A stretch of 34,527 bases of DNA, from the NCBI GenBank assembly GCA_002753665.1, contig PEAP01000023.1, positions 1-34,527 on the forward strand. The letters run 5' to 3'. The notes beneath the pieces are model-generated. The model was given only the letters and a program-made list of their open reading frames with translations. It was not told where the DNA came from and did not search any database. This stretch comes from Magnetococcales bacterium DC0425bin3. GTDB lineage: Bacteria > Pseudomonadota > Magnetococcia > Magnetococcales > DC0425bin3. Position numbers and translations under genes: made by a program. Position 1 is the stretch's first letter, and each line of letters starts with the position of its first letter. This document shows, in pieces, positions 9,042 through 16,867 of this stretch.

Positions 9042-9088
9042 CGGCTTTCATTGGTGGAGGGTGGAGGGAGGCCTCCCCCATCCATCAA
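9042..9088 (-). repeat. Right arm of long inverted repeat around ffs
   Basis: Reverse complement of 8757-8804 with a single-base deletion. It ends 24 bases before the dnaX ATG, so it forms most of the dnaX leader. In a transcript covering both arms, they would pair into a stem of about 47 bp enclosing the SRP RNA. Confidence 0.95.
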
Positions 9089-9112
9089 GGTTTCATCTCC
9101 GGCTTTGGTCCC

Positions 9113-10852
9113 ATGACCCCCTATCTGGTATTGGCCCGCAAGTGGCGGCCCCAGCGGTTCGAAGATCTGGTGGGCCAGGATCATGTCACCCGGGCCCTCA
9201 CCAACGCCCTGACCAGTGGCCGGGTGCCCCATGCCTTTCTGTTCACCGGCATTCGGGGGGTGGGCAAGACCACCGTGGCCCGGCTGATGGCCATGGCCCT
9301 GGAATGCCAGACCGGCATCACCGCCACCCCCTGCGGCGCCTGCGATTCCTGCACCGAAATCCGCGCCGGCCAGCATCCGGACGTGCTGGAGATCGACGCC
9401 GCCTCCCGCACCAAGGTGGACCAGATGCGGGAAGTGCTGGAGATGGTCTGCTACAAACCGTCCGTCGCCCGGTTCAGGATCTACATCCTGGACGAGATCC
9501 ACATGCTCACCAGCCAGTCCTTCAACGCCCTGTTGAAGACCCTGGAAGAGCCGCCGGCCCATGTGAAGTTCCTGTTCGCCACCACCGAATCCCGCAAGAT
9601 CCCCGCCACCATCCTCAGCCGTTGCCAGCGCTACGATCTGAAACGGCTGACCCGGGACACCCTGACCGCCCATCTGGTCCGGGTGCTGGACAGCGAGGGG
9701 ATTCCCCATGACCCTCCGGGCCTGGGGGCGGTGGTGCGGGCTGCCGACGGCTCGGTGCGGGACGCCCTCAGCCTGCTGGATCAGGCCATCGCCCATGGCA
9801 ATGGCGCGGTGCGCTTCGCGTCGATCCGGGAGCTGTTGGGACTCACCGACCGGGAGGCGGTGGCCAGCCTGCTGGAGCATCTGGTCAACGGCCAGGGTCC
9901 GGAGGTGCTGCGGGGGGTGGAAGAATTCTATCAGGGGGGCATGGAGCCGGGTCTGCTGGTGCGGGATCTGCTGGGTCTGATCCATGCCGGCCTGCGCCGC
10001 CGGGTGCTGGCCCGGGAGGGACATGCCCCGGAACCGGATGCCGCGGACGCTCCGGCCTGCCTGGACGCCCTGCCGGCGGAGCATCTCCAGATGCTCTATC
10101 AGGTCCTGCTGCGGGGCCGGGAGGATCTGGAGCGGACCGATATGCCCTATCAGGCCCTGGAGATGCTGTTGCTGCGGGCCGCCCTGCTCAAACCGGTGCC
10201 GGATCTGGAACAGCTCATCGGCCGTCTCACGGCGCTGCAACCGTCGGGAGCGGCGGCTCCGGTGGAGACCACGCCTGCCCCTGGCGGTCGCGGACCGCCA
10301 CCCGGCCAGCAGGTCGTCGCGCCCCCAACTCCCCGGCCGGTGAAGGCGCCGGTCATTCCCCCCGCGCCGGTTCCGCCCCCGCGGGAGCCTCCGGCGGAAG
10401 CGTCCCGCCCCGCCCCGGAGGCCTACGGCAGTTGGCGGGATTTCATCCGCACCATGGAGGTCCGCTCTCCCCGGCTGGCCCGGGAGCTGGTCCACAAGGT
10501 GACCCTGGAGCAATACACCCCGGACCCCGGCGGGGGCCCGCCCGCCGTTCTGGGGTTGCGGGTGGCCCACGCCGCCTATGGGGCGGCCGCGGATATGCGG
10601 CGGCGGGTGGCGGAACAGTTGAGCGAGCTGGGACTGGATGGCATCCGGCTGACGGTGACCGAGGCCGCCGCCGGTCCCCGCCCGGAGACCGAATTGGAGA
10701 CCCGGGATCGGCATCAGGCCGACCAGCTCCGGCAACTGGAGGAGGCGGTTCGGGACCACCCGGTGGTGGTGAACCTGGCCCGGCGGTTCCAGGGCCGCAT
10801 CGTGGCGGTGGAGCCATTGACGCCGGATGGGCCGGCAGCAGCGGCAAGATAG
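9113..10852 (+). CDS. dnaX: DNA polymerase III subunits gamma/tau
   Basis: The 579-residue clamp-loader ATPase subunit assembles DnaE cores and loads the beta clamp. The protein starts MTPYLVLARKWRPQRF. A Walker A (GIRGVGKTT) lies near residue 45, followed by a Cys-rich zinc module (CGACDSC), the Walker B-like LDEIHML, and the sensor region with SRC. A Pro-rich linker (about 385-430) leads to the C-terminal tau domain. The ATG at 9113 is chosen because homology begins there; the frame extends upstream through the inverted repeat, but that part is not protein-like. The ribosome site is weak. I see no A-rich slippery site, so a frameshifted gamma form is not supported. First gene of dnaX-ybaB-recR. 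Confidence 0.96.
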   Translation: MTPYLVLARKWRPQRFEDLVGQDHVTRALTNALTSGRVPHAFLFTGIRGVGKTTVARLMAMALECQTGITATPCGACDSCTEIRAGQHPDVLEIDAASRTKVDQMREVLEMVCYKPSVARFRIYILDEIHMLTSQSFNALLKTLEEPPAHVKFLFATTESRKIPATILSRCQRYDLKRLTRDTLTAHLVRVLDSEGIPHDPPGLGAVVRAADGSVRDALSLLDQAIAHGNGAVRFASIRELLGLTDREAVASLLEHLVNGQGPEVLRGVEEFYQGGMEPGLLVRDLLGLIHAGLRRRVLAREGHAPEPDAADAPACLDALPAEHLQMLYQVLLRGREDLERTDMPYQALEMLLLRAALLKPVPDLEQLIGRLTALQPSGAAAPVETTPAPGGRGPPPGQQVVAPPTPRPVKAPVIPPAPVPPPREPPAEASRPAPEAYGSWRDFIRTMEVRSPRLARELVHKVTLEQYTPDPGGGPPAVLGLRVAHAAYGAAADMRRRVAEQLSELGLDGIRLTVTEAAAGPRPETELETRDRHQADQLRQLEEAVRDHPVVVNLARRFQGRIVAVEPLTPDGPAAAAR

Positions 10853-10867
10853 ATCGAGGAGACGACG

Positions 10868-11191
10868 GTGAAGAATTTGGGCGACATTCTCAAGCAGGCC
10901 CAGGAACTCCAGGGCAGGATGGCCCGGATGCAGGAGGAGCTGGGCAGGATTTCGGTCACCGGTCAGGCCGGGGGCGGTCTGGTGTCGGTGACCCTCAACG
11001 GTCGCCAGGAGGTGCAGAAGGTGAGCATCGACCGCAAGATCATCGATCCGGCGGAGGGGGAAATGCTGGAGGATCTGGTGGCCGCGGCCTTCAACGACGC
11101 CCAGCGCAAGGTGCTGGAGATGAATCAGAAGCAACTGGCCAGCCTCACCGGTGGCCTCAACATTCCCGGCCTTGGCCTGCCCGGAATGTGA
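10868..11191 (+). CDS. ybaB: YbaB/EbfC family nucleoid-associated protein
   Basis: This 107-residue protein starts with GTG at 10868, preceded by GAGGAG at 10856-10861. It has the family's N-terminal helix (LKQAQELQGRMARMQEEL), the central strand region with VTLNGRQEVQKVSID, and a Gly/Leu-rich tail. Members form DNA-binding dimers, and the gene commonly sits between dnaX and recR. It starts 15 bases after dnaX and its stop overlaps the recR ribosome site, so the three genes should be co-transcribed. Confidence 0.95.
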   Translation: MKNLGDILKQAQELQGRMARMQEELGRISVTGQAGGGLVSVTLNGRQEVQKVSIDRKIIDPAEGEMLEDLVAAAFNDAQRKVLEMNQKQLASLTGGLNIPGLGLPGM

Positions 11192-11198
11192 GGGCGGC

Positions 11199-11804
11199 AT
11201 GACCGCCATGACCGGGCTGCCGTCGGTGGAGCGGGTCGTGAGCCTGTTCGTCCGTTTTCCCGGGGTGGGGCGCAAGTCGGCCCAGCGCATGATCCACCAT
11301 CTGCTGCGCCAGGGGCCGGAGGAGATGGACCAGCTGATCCGTTCCCTGGAGGCCCTGCGCCGCAACGTGCGCGCCTGCCGGGTCTGCTTCAACCTGGCCG
11401 AGGCGGAGTTGTGTCGCATCTGCGCCGATCCCAAGCGGGAGCCGGACGTGATCTGCGTGCTGGAGGAAGCGGCGGATCTCATGGCCATCGAACGGGCCGG
11501 GCTCTATCGGGGCCTGTACCATGTGCTGGGCGGGCGGTTGAGCCCGCTGGACGGCATGGGACCGGAGGAATTGCACCTCGATGCCCTGGAGCGGCGCTTG
11601 CGGGAAGGCCAGGTGCGGGAGGTGGTGGTGGCCACCAACCCGACCGTGGAGGGCGAGGCCACCGCCCACTACGTCGCCCAACTGGCCCAACCCCTGGTGG
11701 CCAAGGTCACCCGACTGGCCTATGGCCTGCCCATGGGCGGCGAGCTGGAATATCTGGACGAATCCACCCTGTATCAGGCCCTGGCGGGACGACGGGACTA
11801 TTGA
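11199..11804 (+). CDS. recR: Recombination mediator protein RecR
   Basis: A 201-residue protein that, with RecO (and RecF), helps load RecA onto gapped DNA. It shows the helix-hairpin-helix (RFPGVGRKSAQRM), a four-Cys zinc finger (CRVCFNLAEAELCRIC), a Toprim domain starting VICVLEEAADLMAIE, and the terminal GLPMGGELEYLD motif. The ATG at 11199 is used: a GAGGG site overlaps the ybaB stop and the N-terminus then matches the family. An upstream in-frame ATG at 11151 lies inside ybaB and is unlikely. Confidence 0.96.
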   Translation: MTAMTGLPSVERVVSLFVRFPGVGRKSAQRMIHHLLRQGPEEMDQLIRSLEALRRNVRACRVCFNLAEAELCRICADPKREPDVICVLEEAADLMAIERAGLYRGLYHVLGGRLSPLDGMGPEELHLDALERRLREGQVREVVVATNPTVEGEATAHYVAQLAQPLVAKVTRLAYGLPMGGELEYLDESTLYQALAGRRDY

Positions 11805-11825
11805 GTAGACTGGATGAAATTTTTT

Positions 11826-11837
11826 ATTGATATCAAT
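11826..11837. promoter_or_regulatory. 12-bp perfect palindrome with T tract
   Basis: ATTGATATCAAT is followed directly by a run of nine T (counted from its last base) and lies 22 bases after recR, about 80 bases upstream of the promoter of the oxidoreductase gene. It could be an operator or a weak AT-rich terminator. The two TTGAT/ATCAA halves resemble an FNR site, but the usual four-base gap is missing. Confidence 0.35.
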
Positions 11838-11919
11838 TTTTTTTTGGTTTCCTTCCATCCTGTTGAAATCCGGTCGCAATGCCGGGAAAGCGGCTGGAGA
11901 ATCCTGACGATGCAGGCTG

Positions 11920-11948
11920 TTGCTTTGCCGGGGGGGAGTTGGTATAAA
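11920..11948 (+). promoter_or_regulatory. Sigma-70 promoter of the pyruvate:ferredoxin oxidoreductase genes
   Basis: TTGCTT (11920-11925), a 17-base spacer, then TATAAA (11943-11948). Transcription would start near 11955, giving a leader of about 145 bases before the ATG at 12099. The rest of the recR-porA gap shows no gene. Confidence 0.6.
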
Positions 11949-12098
11949 ATCCGGTGCAGGAGTATCAGTGAGCCGACGCCGACGGCGCGGGGTGCGGCGG
12001 GATTTCCGGTTCACCGATTGGTTTTTGAATTGAAGGGGGCCTAGACCCTCGTCGGGACAGCGGGTCCCAGGATAAATCAAACCCAAGGAGCAGTCTGG

Positions 12099-14138
12099 AT
12101 GGCCACTGTCAAAGCCGAGCAGCAACAGCGTTTTCCCTACCCGGGGATTCCGGGTACGGGGGATGGTTCGGACGCTGTCGCCTACGTCGAAACCCGGGCC
12201 ACGGACGGAGCCGCAGCCTATCCCATCACGTCTTCCACCATCATGGGGCAGCACTACCAGGTTGCGGTGGCGAACGGTTTCAAGAATGTGTGGGGACGGC
12301 CGTTGGCATGGATGGAGCTGGAATCGGAACACAGCTCCGCCTCTGCCTGTGAGGGGTATGCCCTTGCCGGCGGGAGGGTGACCAACTTCACCTCCGGTCA
12401 GGGACTCATCCTGATGAAGGAGGTCCTCTATACCATTGCCGGCAAGCGTCTCCCCCATGTACTCAACGTGGGCGCCCGGGCTCTCACCGTGCAGTCCCTC
12501 AACGTCCATGCCGGCCATGACGACGTGATGGGTGTGGCGGATGTCGCCTGGGGGATGTTGTTTGCCCATTCCATTCAGGCGGTGGCCGATCTGTGTCTGA
12601 TCGCCCGGCGCGCCTCGGAAGACTCCCTGACCCCGTTCATGAACATTCAGGACGGGTTCCTGGGGACCCATACCATCGAGAACCTCAACTACCCCGAAGA
12701 CGAGCTGATCCGGGAATATCTGGGCGACCCCCGGGTGCGGATGCGGAGGTTGTTCGATACCGATGCCCCCCTGCAGCTGGGCGTGGTGCAGAACCAGGAC
12801 GCCTACATGCAGGGTCGTATCGCCCAGCGGTACTACTACGATCGGCTGGCGGAACACACCGAGAACGCGATGAAGGAATTCTATCGCCTCACCGGTCGCA
12901 AGTACGGTCTGATCGAAACCATGATGATGGACGATGCCGACTACGCCATCGTCGCCATGGGCACCCAGGCCGAGACTGCCGCCTCGGCCCTGGAGCTGAT
13001 CCGCGCCAAGATGGGTGTCAAGGTGGGGGTGATCAATGTCACCTGCTACCGGCCCTTCCCCGCCGTCCAGATCGCCCGTGCCCTGAAGAACTGCAAGGCG
13101 GTCTCGGTCATCGAACGCTGCGACATTCCGCCCATGGTGGACAATCCCCTCACCACCGACATCGAAGCCAGCCTGGCCAAGGCGATGATGGGCGTCCAGG
13201 GCTTCGACCGTCTGGAGCGGATGCCCTTCGTCCTGTCCGGGTCCGCCGGGCTCGGCAGCCGGGACGTGACTCCGGGCAGCATTCTGGCGGTGGTGAAGAA
13301 CATGCTGGGGGCGCCGGACAACTGCAAGCGCTACTTCACCCTGGGCATCGACCACGAATCCGCCCTGATCAAGGACGAAGAGCCCGATGTGCGGCCCAAG
13401 GGGGCCTTCTCGGTGCGGGCCCATTCCGTGGGTGGCTACGGTTCGGTGACCACCAACAAGGTGATCGCCAGCATGCTGGGCGACATTTTCGGCTTCCGGG
13501 TGCAGGCGGCGCCCAAGTACGGCTCCGAAAAGAAGGGGCTGCCGACCAATACCTACCTGACCGTCACCCCTTCGGGCAAAATTCTCACCCATTGCGAGCT
13601 GCAACAGGTGGATTTCGTGCCCCTGATGGACCCCACCACCTGGTACATGGGCAACCCCCTGGTGGGCTTGCAGGAAAACGGCATCGTCTTCCAGCATACC
13701 GACGAGACCAGCGCCGAGGCGTTGTGGAACAGCATCCCGCCCTACGCCAAATATTTCATGAAGGAACACAAGATCCGCTTCTACGGGGTGGATACCATCC
13801 AGATCGCCCGGGAATCCTGCCAATCGGACAACTCCCTGATCCAGCGGTTCCAGGGCGTGGTGTTGCTGGGGGTGTTCCTGCGGGTCACTCCGTTCCGGGT
13901 GAATGCCCAGCTCTCCGAGGAGGATCTGTTCAACCAGGTCCGCAAACCGCTGGGCAAGTATTTCGGCAAACGGGGCCAGAAGGTGATCGAAGACAACTTG
14001 GCCGCCGCGAAGGAAGGATACAGCCGGGTCATGGAAGTCACACCGGAAATCATGAACGCCACCCCGGCCGACGTCCTTGCCAAGGGTAAGGAAGAGTGGG
14101 AAGCCAAGGGTAAAGACGTCAACGCCTTCTTCATCTAG
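12099..14138 (+). CDS. porA: Pyruvate:ferredoxin oxidoreductase, alpha+gamma part
   Basis: This 679-residue protein is the first half of a NifJ-like 2-oxoacid:ferredoxin oxidoreductase, which interconverts pyruvate and acetyl-CoA + CO2 with reduced ferredoxin. Domain I begins AAYPITSS (Tyr41) and continues with SGQGLILM, ARALTVQSLNVHAGHDDVM and PFMNIQDGF, the pattern of pyruvate enzymes. Domain II follows (IVAMGTQAETA, VIERCD). From about residue 425 comes the gamma domain (SVGGYGSVTTNKVIAS). Ferredoxin and TPP domains are absent here and are found in the next gene. Strong AAGGAG site eight bases before the ATG. Pyruvate as substrate is inferred from similarity; other 2-oxoacids cannot be excluded. 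Its place in a reductive-TCA block suggests pyruvate synthesis. Confidence 0.88.
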   Translation: MATVKAEQQQRFPYPGIPGTGDGSDAVAYVETRATDGAAAYPITSSTIMGQHYQVAVANGFKNVWGRPLAWMELESEHSSASACEGYALAGGRVTNFTSGQGLILMKEVLYTIAGKRLPHVLNVGARALTVQSLNVHAGHDDVMGVADVAWGMLFAHSIQAVADLCLIARRASEDSLTPFMNIQDGFLGTHTIENLNYPEDELIREYLGDPRVRMRRLFDTDAPLQLGVVQNQDAYMQGRIAQRYYYDRLAEHTENAMKEFYRLTGRKYGLIETMMMDDADYAIVAMGTQAETAASALELIRAKMGVKVGVINVTCYRPFPAVQIARALKNCKAVSVIERCDIPPMVDNPLTTDIEASLAKAMMGVQGFDRLERMPFVLSGSAGLGSRDVTPGSILAVVKNMLGAPDNCKRYFTLGIDHESALIKDEEPDVRPKGAFSVRAHSVGGYGSVTTNKVIASMLGDIFGFRVQAAPKYGSEKKGLPTNTYLTVTPSGKILTHCELQQVDFVPLMDPTTWYMGNPLVGLQENGIVFQHTDETSAEALWNSIPPYAKYFMKEHKIRFYGVDTIQIARESCQSDNSLIQRFQGVVLLGVFLRVTPFRVNAQLSEEDLFNQVRKPLGKYFGKRGQKVIEDNLAAAKEGYSRVMEVTPEIMNATPADVLAKGKEEWEAKGKDVNAFFI

Positions 14139-14263
14139 CCACCGGAGCAGCGCCACGGCCGGGTTCGAACGATCCGGCCACCGGTCCCTTCCGATGGAAG
14201 GCGACCGGAAGGTCCCCGGGAGCCGAATGACGATCGGGTCCGCCGAGAGCTGAGGATATCTGC

Positions 14264-15892
14264 ATGAGCCAGAGAGCAAAGATTTATTCCGAACCGACGC
14301 CCAAATGGTACGATGCCAAGCGGGCCCGGGAGATCATGGACGCCTACAACTCGGGTCAAGGTTCCGGGCAGCCGGCCGACCCGTTCGTCGCCTGTTCGGT
14401 AGTCCCGGCGGGCACCGGGTCCTTCCGGGATTTTTCCTACATCGCCCCCGACCTGCCCGAGTATCTCGGCGAAAACTGCGTGGCCTGCATGGAATGTGTC
14501 CAGAATTGCCCCGACTCCGCCATCTGGGGCCGGGTCATGACCCCGGACGACCTGAAAACCGCGCTGGACAAGATTGCCGAGCCGCATGTCCGTGACTTGG
14601 CCCGGCGGCAGATGGTCGAGACCACCAAATTCTGGAAGACCTACGAGAAGAAGCGGGAGAAGGATCCCGGCGCACCCGGTGGCGGCTTGTTCGGAATCTT
14701 CGTCGACCCCACCAAGTGCAAGGGGTGCGGCGAGTGCGTGACCGCCTGCGGCGATCATAACGCCCTGAAGATGATCAAGAAAACCAAGGACAATCTGCCG
14801 GACTATTTTGGTCTGTGGGACTTCTACAAGGACAGCCCCAATACGCCGGAGCAGTACATCAATCCGAAGCTCAAGGTCGACATCATGCTGCGGGAGGATG
14901 CCAACCAGTATGTGGGCGGCGCCGGCTCCTGCATGGGCTGCGGCGAGGCGTCGGTGATCCGCCAACTGCTGGCCCAGACCCAGGAAGTGGTGGGCAAGAA
15001 ATACGGCATCATCGCCTCCACGGGCTGCCAGACGGTGTACGGCTCCACCTACCCCTACAACCCCTTCCGGGTGCCCTGGGCCAACTCCCTGTTCGAAAAC
15101 TCCACCACCGTGGCCATGGGCGTGCGGGCCTATTGGGACCAGATCGGCCGCCAGGACCATGCCATCTGGACCTTCGGCGGCGACGGCGCCATGTTGGACA
15201 TCGGCTTCCAGGCCCTCTCCCGGATGCTGGCCTCGGGGATGAACATCAAGGCCCTGGTGCTGGATACCCAGGCCTACTCCAACACCGGCGGTCAGACCTC
15301 CACGGCCACCTACATGGGGCAGGAGGCCAAGATGTCGGCCCATGGGTCGGTCATCATGGGCAAGACCGAGCGCCGCAAGGAAATCGCCAACATCGCCCTC
15401 ATGCATCCGCGGGTCTATGTGGCCCAGACCGTCGGGCCCATGATCAACCATTTCTACAAGGCCATCGAGGGCGCCCTGCGCTTCAATGGTCCCGCCCTGA
15501 TCAACGTCTACACCACCTGTCAGCCGGAGCATCAGGTGGCCGACGATGTGTCCTGCACCCGGGCCGTCATGGCGGTGGAGTCCCGGGCGTTTCCGGTCTT
15601 CATCTACAACCCGGATGCCGGTCCAACCCTGGCCTCCCGCATGAGCCTCCAGGGCAACCCGTCGGTCAAGCGGGACTGGCATTACCGCAAGACCAGGAAC
15701 GGCGAGGAGCGGCTGGATTTCCTGACCTTCGCGAAGCAAGAGGGTCGCTTCGTCAAACATTTCGACAAGAACGGCGACGCCAGCGAGGTGCTGAAGGCCT
15801 CCCAGCGGGATCGTCTGGAAAACTGGCGCCTGCTCCAGCAGATGGCCGGCATCGAGAATACGGACGCCCAGGCCGAGTACGCGGCCGGTTGA
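14264..15892 (+). CDS. porB: Pyruvate:ferredoxin oxidoreductase, ferredoxin-domain + TPP beta part
   Basis: This 542-residue partner carries the remaining NifJ domains. Two [4Fe-4S] motifs lie near residues 73-84 (CVACMECVQNCP) and 152-163 (CKGCGECVTACG, where Gly replaces the usual Pro). The TPP domain includes GSCMGCGEAS near 225 and FGGDGAMLDIGFQ near 306, then LDTQAYSNTGGQTSTAT, typical of pyruvate enzymes. A GAGGA site precedes the ATG by seven bases. It follows porA by 125 bases; that gap holds a GGCCGG/CCGGCC hairpin and no gene. Together the two proteins have 1221 residues, about the length of a single-chain NifJ. Confidence 0.9.
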   Translation: MSQRAKIYSEPTPKWYDAKRAREIMDAYNSGQGSGQPADPFVACSVVPAGTGSFRDFSYIAPDLPEYLGENCVACMECVQNCPDSAIWGRVMTPDDLKTALDKIAEPHVRDLARRQMVETTKFWKTYEKKREKDPGAPGGGLFGIFVDPTKCKGCGECVTACGDHNALKMIKKTKDNLPDYFGLWDFYKDSPNTPEQYINPKLKVDIMLREDANQYVGGAGSCMGCGEASVIRQLLAQTQEVVGKKYGIIASTGCQTVYGSTYPYNPFRVPWANSLFENSTTVAMGVRAYWDQIGRQDHAIWTFGGDGAMLDIGFQALSRMLASGMNIKALVLDTQAYSNTGGQTSTATYMGQEAKMSAHGSVIMGKTERRKEIANIALMHPRVYVAQTVGPMINHFYKAIEGALRFNGPALINVYTTCQPEHQVADDVSCTRAVMAVESRAFPVFIYNPDAGPTLASRMSLQGNPSVKRDWHYRKTRNGEERLDFLTFAKQEGRFVKHFDKNGDASEVLKASQRDRLENWRLLQQMAGIENTDAQAEYAAG

Positions 15893-15941
15893 TGGGGTCC
15901 TCCAGGATGTCCTGGCGGGCCGCCTGACCTTTTTCCTATCA

Positions 15942-15977
15942 GCCCCCCACCGCCCCGGCGGCGGGGGGCCTTTTTTT
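15942..15977 (+). terminator. Intrinsic terminator after porB, just before the next gene
   Basis: GCCCCCC (15942-15948) pairs with GGGGGGC (15963-15969), with further GC pairing inside, followed by seven T. It ends only 18 bases before the ATG of the following same-strand gene. It may end the por transcript or act as an attenuator for the genes downstream. Confidence 0.8.
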
Positions 15978-15995
15978 GGGAGACGGCAAGGAATC

Positions 15996-16799
15996 ATGGA
16001 CCAAGCCTTGTTGGACCAAATCCGCATCAGTCTGCAAACCGTCCGGGAGCTGGATACCCGCTCCGCCGCCAAGATCTGTGCCCGTCTGGGCGGCACCCAA
16101 CCCCTGGAGGGCCTGGCTTCCCGCGCCACCCTGGAACATCTGGAAGATTGGGAGCAGGAAGGCCTGCTCTCCCTGATTTTCACCCCGGCCGAGGCCGATC
16201 GGGTGCCCTTCGAGGCCGTGCTGCCACCCGAAGGGGTGCCCGGAGAGATGACGCGGCTGCTGGCCAGCCGTTTGGTTGCGGAGGGGGTGACCGCCACGGT
16301 GCGTCACGGTCTGGAAGAGACCCGCATGTGGGTGCCGCCGGTGGTGATCGAGCGCTGGGTGCGGCTGCTGCATCTGGACTGTGCCATAGCCGGGGCGGCG
16401 CTGGAGCCCCTGGCGGGGTTGGCCGAGGGGGAATTGCGCCTGCGGGCTTTTTCCCTGGCCCGGCAGCCCGTCTGGCATCGGGATGGCAACGGCGACCTGT
16501 TGCTGGAATTGCTGGGTGTCATGAGTGGAGCTTCCGGGGAGAAGGTGGACAAGCTGGAATTTCTCACCGCCTTCGTCAACACCTACCGGCCCCAGTCCCT
16601 GGCCCACCTGGTGCAGGAACTGGTCAACCTGGTGGAGTCCTACCGGGCGGAGGAGGGGCCGATCTTCAATCAGCGGCTGGAGGATGCCCAGGCGTTGCAT
16701 ATTCCGTCCCAGCAGTGCGGAGAACAGGTCAAGGCCTATCGGCTGGCCATGTCCCATGCCTTGCTGAAGGATTTGCGGGTGGTCGGCGTCATTCCCTGA
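15996..16799 (+). CDS. Hypothetical protein in the reductive-TCA block
   Basis: I do not recognise this 267-residue protein. It looks soluble and largely helical, with no signal peptide, membrane segment or Cys cluster. Residues near 20-60 (SAAKICARLGG, LEDWEQEGLLSLIFTP) and 190-225 (EFLTAFVNTYRPQSLAHLVQELVNLV) look like helical packing surfaces. AAGGA lies four bases before the ATG. It sits between the pyruvate:ferredoxin oxidoreductase and fumarate reductase genes, after a strong terminator and 68 bases before frdB. An accessory or assembly role for these Fe-S enzymes is possible but is only inference from position. Confidence 0.85.
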   Translation: MDQALLDQIRISLQTVRELDTRSAAKICARLGGTQPLEGLASRATLEHLEDWEQEGLLSLIFTPAEADRVPFEAVLPPEGVPGEMTRLLASRLVAEGVTATVRHGLEETRMWVPPVVIERWVRLLHLDCAIAGAALEPLAGLAEGELRLRAFSLARQPVWHRDGNGDLLLELLGVMSGASGEKVDKLEFLTAFVNTYRPQSLAHLVQELVNLVESYRAEEGPIFNQRLEDAQALHIPSQQCGEQVKAYRLAMSHALLKDLRVVGVIP

Positions 16800-16867
16800 A
16801 CCCGGGCCGGGTCGCTGGCGGGGGACTCCTTGGGACGGTCGGGTTCGGCAACGGAGGGACATGCGAA

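Noticed and set aside
8757-9088. Insertion sequence or MITE carrying ffs
   Set aside because: No transposase and no clear target-site duplication outside the arms; kept only as an alternative explanation of the inverted repeat.
9113-10852. Programmed frameshift making a short gamma form of DnaX
   Set aside because: No A-rich slippery heptamer with a downstream stop was seen in the expected region.
11826-11837. FNR/CRP-type binding site
   Set aside because: The half-sites abut directly; the usual four-base spacing is absent.
14158-14182. tRNA-like GGTTCGAA loop in the porA-porB gap
   Set aside because: The stem is a plain GGCCGG/CCGGCC hairpin; no acceptor, D or anticodon arm fits around it.
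8858-14279. Long minus-strand frames (876 and 1040 residues) opposite dnaX-recR-porA
   Set aside because: Shadows of well-recognised plus-strand genes, with His/Gly/Gln-rich low-complexity translations.
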